A stretch of 23,514 nucleotides of DNA, from positions 1 through 23,514 of IMG/VR virus record IMGVR_UViG_3300031933_000027; one strand, written 5' to 3'. Shown here piece by piece: positions 19,694 to 23,514 of this stretch. The notes below the pieces were generated by a model. The model ran no database searches. It was not told the origin of the DNA and worked only from the letters and a program-made list of their open reading frames with translations. Position 1 is the stretch's first letter, and each line of letters begins with the position of its first letter. The DNA is from a virus. A program made the translations under genes and the position numbers.

Positions 19694-21002
19694 CTCGCTC
19701 CGCCTTTTCGTCGGCCTCGGCCTGCTTGATGTCCTCTTCGCTGATCGCGTACACGCCCTGCTCGGACAACTTGCGCATCAGTTGCGAGCGCTTGACCACG
19801 CCTTGCTGTAGCCGGATGTCATCGGACTGCGCAAAGGCCAACTGCTGCTGTGCCAGCTCCGCGTCGGACGGCTGCGACAGCGGGTTCCAGTCGAACTCAC
19901 AATCATCAGGCATCGACCCCAGCGCAGACGGGATCAGCACCTTGTCGATCGCTTCGAGGAACTGGCGGTAATCGCTCTCCTGCTTGCTGCGGATCGCGTT
20001 GTAGTAGTTATTCAGGTCGCCCTGGCCGGAATCGCCCATGCCTTTCGACTGGACGCCAAACAAGCGCGTCATGGGGATTTCAGCAGCGCCCGACACCCAC
20101 TCCATCAGGGTCGACAGAATCTCGCCCAGGCCGCCGAATGACGCGGGATGACGGGCGTATTCTTCGGAGCTGTCGAGCAGGCCAAGCCGGAACATCGACT
20201 TCATCATGCCGAACATCTGATAGCGGGAGGCCACCGCGGTATCCATGTCGCCACTGGACAGGATGTCGCTAAGCCCTTCCTTGCTGATGATGTCGACGTT
20301 CGCCTCCTGAATCAGGCTCGCCACGCCGGACTTGGCCGAAACCGCGTCCTTGATGTCCTCCATGCAGCGGCGAAGCTGCGAGTCATCCCAGCCCTGATTG
20401 ATCATCCGCATACGCAGCGGCAGCTTTGCCCCTGGCGCACGAACGAAGTGGCTGTGATGGATCGGCAGCCGGCCACCGTTGACGACGTAGTAGTTCGGCA
20501 GCAGGTAGTTAACCGCCATCGGGTCACTGACGTTGAAGTCCATCCCGGTGATGAGCATTCGGTCGAGGACCAGCAAGCGCTTCAGCGAGCCCTTCTTGAT
20601 CTTCTTGTGGTCAAGCGGCTTGTCGAGCGGCTGGTCAGTGATGAGCAGCACGCCCGCGCCGCCGTATAGCCCGGCCCACTTGAACGCCTCCTGCGTGACG
20701 CCCTGCAGGTTCAGCGCATTCTCGGCCTTGCGGATATCGGCGCCCTCGTCGATAGAGAACGTGCGCCATTCGCGCGTTGCGTCCTCCACCGGGGCATCGA
20801 TGACCTGCCTGGCAATCCAGTTGGTCGAGTACGCCGCCTCAAGCTCGGCAATGTCGTTGACCGAGCCGTAAGCAAATTGCGAGTACGTGCGGCGGTCCCG
20901 CTCGGTGCCCATGCCAGAGATAACGTTCTTCAGGCCGTCATTGCTGGCGATCATCGTTCCGTCGCTGGAGTAGCGAAGGCGCGGCTTTGTGTCTTCGCTC
21001 AT
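19599..21002 (-). CDS. Portal protein, DUF1073-like
   Basis: A 467-residue portal forming the DNA channel at the capsid vertex. It fits the DUF1073 portal family: YSTNWIARQVIDAPVEDATR, FKWAGLYGGAGVLLI, RLPIHHSHFVRAPG (the conserved IH-S/F-R motif of portals), FGVQSKGMGDSGQGDLNNYY and the C-terminal helical barrel region. I chose the ATG at 21002 (AGGA seven bases upstream); a TTG at 21020 inside the terminase gene is less likely. The C-terminal 31 codons overlap the minor head gene. No extra domain such as Acb1 is visible at either end. Confidence 0.9.
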   Translation of the reverse strand: MSEDTKPRLRYSSDGTMIASNDGLKNVISGMGTERDRRTYSQFAYGSVNDIAELEAAYSTNWIARQVIDAPVEDATREWRTFSIDEGADIRKAENALNLQGVTQEAFKWAGLYGGAGVLLITDQPLDKPLDHKKIKKGSLKRLLVLDRMLITGMDFNVSDPMAVNYLLPNYYVVNGGRLPIHHSHFVRAPGAKLPLRMRMINQGWDDSQLRRCMEDIKDAVSAKSGVASLIQEANVDIISKEGLSDILSSGDMDTAVASRYQMFGMMKSMFRLGLLDSSEEYARHPASFGGLGEILSTLMEWVSGAAEIPMTRLFGVQSKGMGDSGQGDLNNYYNAIRSKQESDYRQFLEAIDKVLIPSALGSMPDDCEFDWNPLSQPSDAELAQQQLAFAQSDDIRLQQGVVKRSQLMRKLSEQGVYAISEEDIKQAEADEKAERDGEDFIPLGGIGGNEPGAAEEAAQVSEADPA

Positions 21003-21010
21003 GGGGATTC

Positions 21011-22537
21011 CTATAGCCAATCGAAGCCGGTTGATTTCGTGCCGCCGAGCATGTCGCTGATGGCGTCACACATCGGGTCTATCTGGTCGTCGTGGGCGTG
21101 CGACATCTCCAGCGAGAAGGCCTCAGCCTCCATGATGAAGTCGCTAACCCATTCGGCATTTGTGTGCGAATGCGAAGCGGAAGGGTCAGGAAGCCGGACA
21201 TAGCCCGATTCGATGAAGCCCTGGACATCCAGCACGCGAGTTACCTTGTCGGTGCCGCGCGGAATCGCCTTGACTGGCGCGCCTGCCTTCTTGCGGATGT
21301 TCTGGATCAGGCCAGTTCCCGACGCCTTGTCCTCGATTGCCATGTAGCGAATCGGTGACGGGTGTTTCGGGTCATAGGCCTTGTGCTTCTGGTAGAACGC
21401 CGCCGCCTTAATCTCAAGCTCCCAGGCTTCCCACTTCCCGCGGATCTGGTCGAGCATGTAGGCGTTGCCGTCCTCACCCATGCCCCACAGCTGGAACACG
21501 CTGTAGTCGTTGTGGTTGGCCGTCTTCTGCGCCGTGTCGGCGTATATGGCCCGCCACTTGATGCGGGGCAGGACGCGGTAGTAGCCGAACCAGTCGGACT
21601 TGATGACGCCGCCGCCCTTGGTCGTGGGCCGCTGCTGGTACAAGGCATTCCACGACAGCGAGCCGGAGCGCTTGCACGCCTCGACGAACTCACGCGGCAT
21701 CCGCTCAGGAAACAGGATGTCGCCAGGCTCGCGCAGCTTTAGCCGCTGGCCGTTCAGTTCGTGAAACTCTGTCTTCTCGGCTTCCATCGGGAAGGAGACG
21801 ACGCGCCACTGTTCGCCGCCCTTCTCTGCTCGAGCAAGCAACTGCCCAGCCAGGTCGAGCTGATGCCAGCGGGTCAGAATGATGACGATGCCGTTCAGCT
21901 TGGGGTCGCGACGGGTGAAGAACGTGGTGTCGTACCAGTCCATCACCGCTTCCTGATACGCGGCGCTGGCTGCTGTTTTGTAGTCCTTGGCCGGGTCATC
22001 GATGATGCCGATGTTCATGCCCTGGCCGGTGATGCCGCCGTTTACGCCTGCAGCACGGTATGAGCCGCCGCCAAGGTTCCCGTCAGCATCTACCGTTTCC
22101 CACAGTTCGACCGTCCTGATGGCGCCTTTCGATACCGTCTTAACGTTCGACAGATTTAGGTTGGTGCCAGGAAAAATGTCGTGATACTCGGGCTGATCAA
22201 TCACCCGCTGCGTATCGCGCGACATGCGGTTGGCAAGGTCGGACGAGTACGAGCACGCAATGATGTTCCAGTTCGGGAACCGTCCCAGCGCGTAAGCAGG
22301 GAAGCGGCGCGAGGCAATCTCGCTCTTGCCCGAGCGCGGCGGCGCGAAAATCATCAGCCGCGGCGACTTGCCGGCCGCTACGTCGAGAAGGAACTGATCC
22401 ATCTCGGCGCATAGCAGCTCGTTGAACCAGCCGGACTCATAGTCCTGCTTCGTGTACAGCACAAACGGCATCAGCGACTGCCGGGCCTGCTCAATCCGTT
22501 GCTGCTTCAGCTTCTCGAATATCGCCAGGTTCGACAT
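21011..22537 (-). CDS. Terminase large subunit
   Basis: A 508-residue packaging motor. ATPase: Walker A APPRSGKS at 65-72, Walker B IGIIDD with D180 and D181, coupling motif LTRWH at 221-225. Nuclease: D334 in IYADTAQK, E402 in MAIEDK, and D483/D484/D487 in AHDDQIDPMCDAI. It cuts and packages DNA with the small subunit at the portal. Its ATG lies inside the end of the small terminase gene (47-base overlap) with AGGTGGTAGG upstream. The portal's ATG follows its stop within about ten bases. Confidence 0.95.
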   Translation of the reverse strand: MSNLAIFEKLKQQRIEQARQSLMPFVLYTKQDYESGWFNELLCAEMDQFLLDVAAGKSPRLMIFAPPRSGKSEIASRRFPAYALGRFPNWNIIACSYSSDLANRMSRDTQRVIDQPEYHDIFPGTNLNLSNVKTVSKGAIRTVELWETVDADGNLGGGSYRAAGVNGGITGQGMNIGIIDDPAKDYKTAASAAYQEAVMDWYDTTFFTRRDPKLNGIVIILTRWHQLDLAGQLLARAEKGGEQWRVVSFPMEAEKTEFHELNGQRLKLREPGDILFPERMPREFVEACKRSGSLSWNALYQQRPTTKGGGVIKSDWFGYYRVLPRIKWRAIYADTAQKTANHNDYSVFQLWGMGEDGNAYMLDQIRGKWEAWELEIKAAAFYQKHKAYDPKHPSPIRYMAIEDKASGTGLIQNIRKKAGAPVKAIPRGTDKVTRVLDVQGFIESGYVRLPDPSASHSHTNAEWVSDFIMEAEAFSLEMSHAHDDQIDPMCDAISDMLGGTKSTGFDWL

Positions 22538-23147
22538 TGCCTACCACCTTGCCCGCGAGCTGGTTTGCCTCACGGCCAAAGCCCAGCGCGGCGAGCTTTT
22601 CTTTCAGCTGGTCATCGCTGATGTCCTGATGCTGGATCGGGCCGCCGTCTTTGCCGGTCAGCTCATGCTTGGTTGCCGACTCCCAGCCCTGCATCTTGGC
22701 AAGCTGCTGGATGGCCTGAAGCGGAGAGTGAGTCTTGATCTTCACCCCGTCCTTTGTGGCGCTCAGTTCAGAGATGGCTGCCAGCTTGGTCGGGTCTTGC
22801 AGAATGGAATCCTTGATCTTCCATGCTGCCTGGATAACGGGCTGCCCATCCTGCTCGCCCAGCTCATACGAGCCGAACTCGACCAGATCAGCCAGATCGG
22901 TACGGGCGAAGGTCGAAAGCCTCTCTAAGGCCTCCTGCCGGGTCATTACGGCGGCAGATACGGCAGCAGCGTTGAGCTGTTCTAGCCTTTGGGCAACCTT
23001 TGGGTGGCTGAGAAGCTTGCTCGCCTCCTCCCACACCTGCTTGTCTTTCATCTTGGCGGCGCTATACGCCCTTCGGTAAGCCTCGCTGGCATTGCCTGTC
23101 TCTAAGTAGGCAAGCGCGAAGGCCTCCTGCTTAGCAGTCAATGCCAT
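22491..23147 (-). CDS. Terminase small subunit (Terminase_2-like)
   Basis: A 218-residue DNA-recognition subunit. The N-terminus LTAKQEAFALAYLETGNASE, AYRRAYSAAKMKDKQVWEEA and LLSHPKVAQRLEQL is the standard helix-turn-helix of Terminase_2 proteins. A middle helix (MTRQEALERLSTFARTDLAD) and a segment reading HSPLQAIQQLAKMQGW follow, and the last part is acidic. It would bind the pac or cos site, often located in or near this gene. It starts one base after the stop of the 36-residue gene, suggesting coupled translation. Confidence 0.92.
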   Translation of the reverse strand: MALTAKQEAFALAYLETGNASEAYRRAYSAAKMKDKQVWEEASKLLSHPKVAQRLEQLNAAAVSAAVMTRQEALERLSTFARTDLADLVEFGSYELGEQDGQPVIQAAWKIKDSILQDPTKLAAISELSATKDGVKIKTHSPLQAIQQLAKMQGWESATKHELTGKDGGPIQHQDISDDQLKEKLAALGFGREANQLAGKVVGNVEPGDIREAEAATD

Positions 23148-23148
23148 T

Positions 23149-23259
23149 TCAGATACCTCTATGTTGTTTCCATGCCCACCGCCAAGCCTCCCCTGCCAGC
23201 ATCACGGCAATGCACGCGGCGAGGCAGGCGAACAGGCATAGGGCGTGAAGGCGTCTCAT
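23149..23259 (-). CDS. 36-residue membrane peptide or lipoprotein next to the holin
   Basis: A small frame whose ATG overlaps the holin's stop (ATGA at 23256-23259) and whose stop lies one base before the terminase ATG. The peptide has a basic start (MRRLH), a hydrophobic stretch (residues 6-22) and a Trp/Arg/Lys-rich end (EAWRWAWKQHRG). LAAC at residues 13-16 could act as a lipobox, though the signal would be short. Tight packing supports a real gene. It might help or inhibit the holin; no family is recognised. Confidence 0.6.
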   Translation of the reverse strand: MRRLHALCLFACLAACIAVMLAGEAWRWAWKQHRGI

Positions 23260-23514
23260 TGCGATACCTTTCGCTCCGCCCACTTGCCGGCCAGCGCCCT
23301 TACCTGATCCACACCAAGCAAACCGATCAGCCCGCCAGCAAATAGCGTCCAGGCAAGGTTAGCGCCCATGGCGTTCACCCCTAAGCCGACGAGCATGATC
23401 AGCAGCGCACCGAATGTTGATTCGAGCAGTCTGGCCAATGGGCTCTTCTTGTCGCCGTAGAGGTGGATTCGGATGTAGGACAGAACGAAGGTCAGCATCA
23501 TGGCCAGGCCGTGT
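23256..23514 (-). CDS. Lambda S-type holin, 5' end beyond the window
   Basis: At least 81 residues from an in-frame ATG at 23501, but the frame stays open to the window edge (reading H, G, L, A before that ATG), so the true start probably lies outside. Compared with lambda S, YIRIHLYGDKKSPLARLLES aligns with the region after the first membrane segment, and GGLIGLLGVDQVRALAGKWA with the C-terminus [20 protein letters not shown]. Two further membrane segments are clear (about 29-47 and 50-67 from the ATG at 23501). It would open the inner membrane for the M15 endolysin, which is encoded about 20 kb away. Confidence 0.8.
   Translation of the reverse strand, partial: HGLAMMLTFVLSYIRIHLYGDKKSPLARLLESTFGALLIMLVGLGVNAMGANLAWTLFAGGLIGLLGVDQVRALAGKWAERKVSQ

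Noticed and set aside
19599-21002. Anti-CBASS Acb1 domain in the portal protein, because DUF1073 proteins are sometimes labelled that way
   Set aside because: The sequence reads as portal from end to end and no pair of HxT/HxS phosphoesterase motifs with an extra domain is visible; a single HHS in the portal motif is not enough.
1-23514. CRISPR arrays, insertion sequences, transposase genes or rRNA
   Set aside because: None seen: no regularly spaced repeats, no terminal inverted repeats around a transposase, and no RNA gene motifs; the window is densely packed with phage genes.

Overview
The window is the late half of a temperate tailed phage with a contractile tail (myovirus type), plus its integration module. 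The DNA is GC-rich with GC-biased third codon positions. Together with the protein families present, this suggests a gammaproteobacterial host, most likely a Pseudomonas relative; the host is inferred, since no host gene is visible.

Layout. At the left end, on the plus strand, a fragment of an upstream gene (1-54) is followed by a lambda-type excisionase (58-270) and a lambda-type integrase (251-1348), which overlap by 20 bases as in lambda. From 1349 to 1612 there is no gene; it holds repeats that look like integrase arm sites and IHF sites, so it is the likely attP. Everything to the right is on the minus strand and is read from right to left: holin (cut by the window edge), a 36-residue membrane peptide, small and large terminase, portal, minor head protein, a protease/scaffold protein with a nested scaffold start, cement protein, major capsid, five small connector or neck proteins and the neck terminator, sheath, tube, tail assembly chaperones joined by a -1 frameshift, a small unknown gene, a lipoprotein, tape measure with a lytic transglycosylase domain, the baseplate (Dit-like, plug, hub, spike, wedge, J-like, DUF2612-like), tail fibre, fibre-associated protein, a membrane protein, an M15 endolysin, and the Rz/Rz1 spanin pair.

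How it works together. The terminase packages DNA through the portal into a DUF2184-type capsid built on the nested scaffold. The neck proteins join it to a tube and sheath tail of modest length, and a small baseplate carries a gp138-like spike. The holin, M15 endopeptidase and spanins then lyse the cell; the lysis genes are split between the two ends of the late block. Four intrinsic terminators lie inside the late block, each just upstream of a gene's ribosome binding site, so antitermination or stepwise attenuation of late transcription is likely.

Late genes sit directly beyond the putative attP, with no host DNA between them and the integrase. This is the order of a circular or virion phage genome rather than of an integrated prophage. 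No repressor, replication, CRISPR, tRNA or insertion sequence is visible; the early region must lie to the left of the window.
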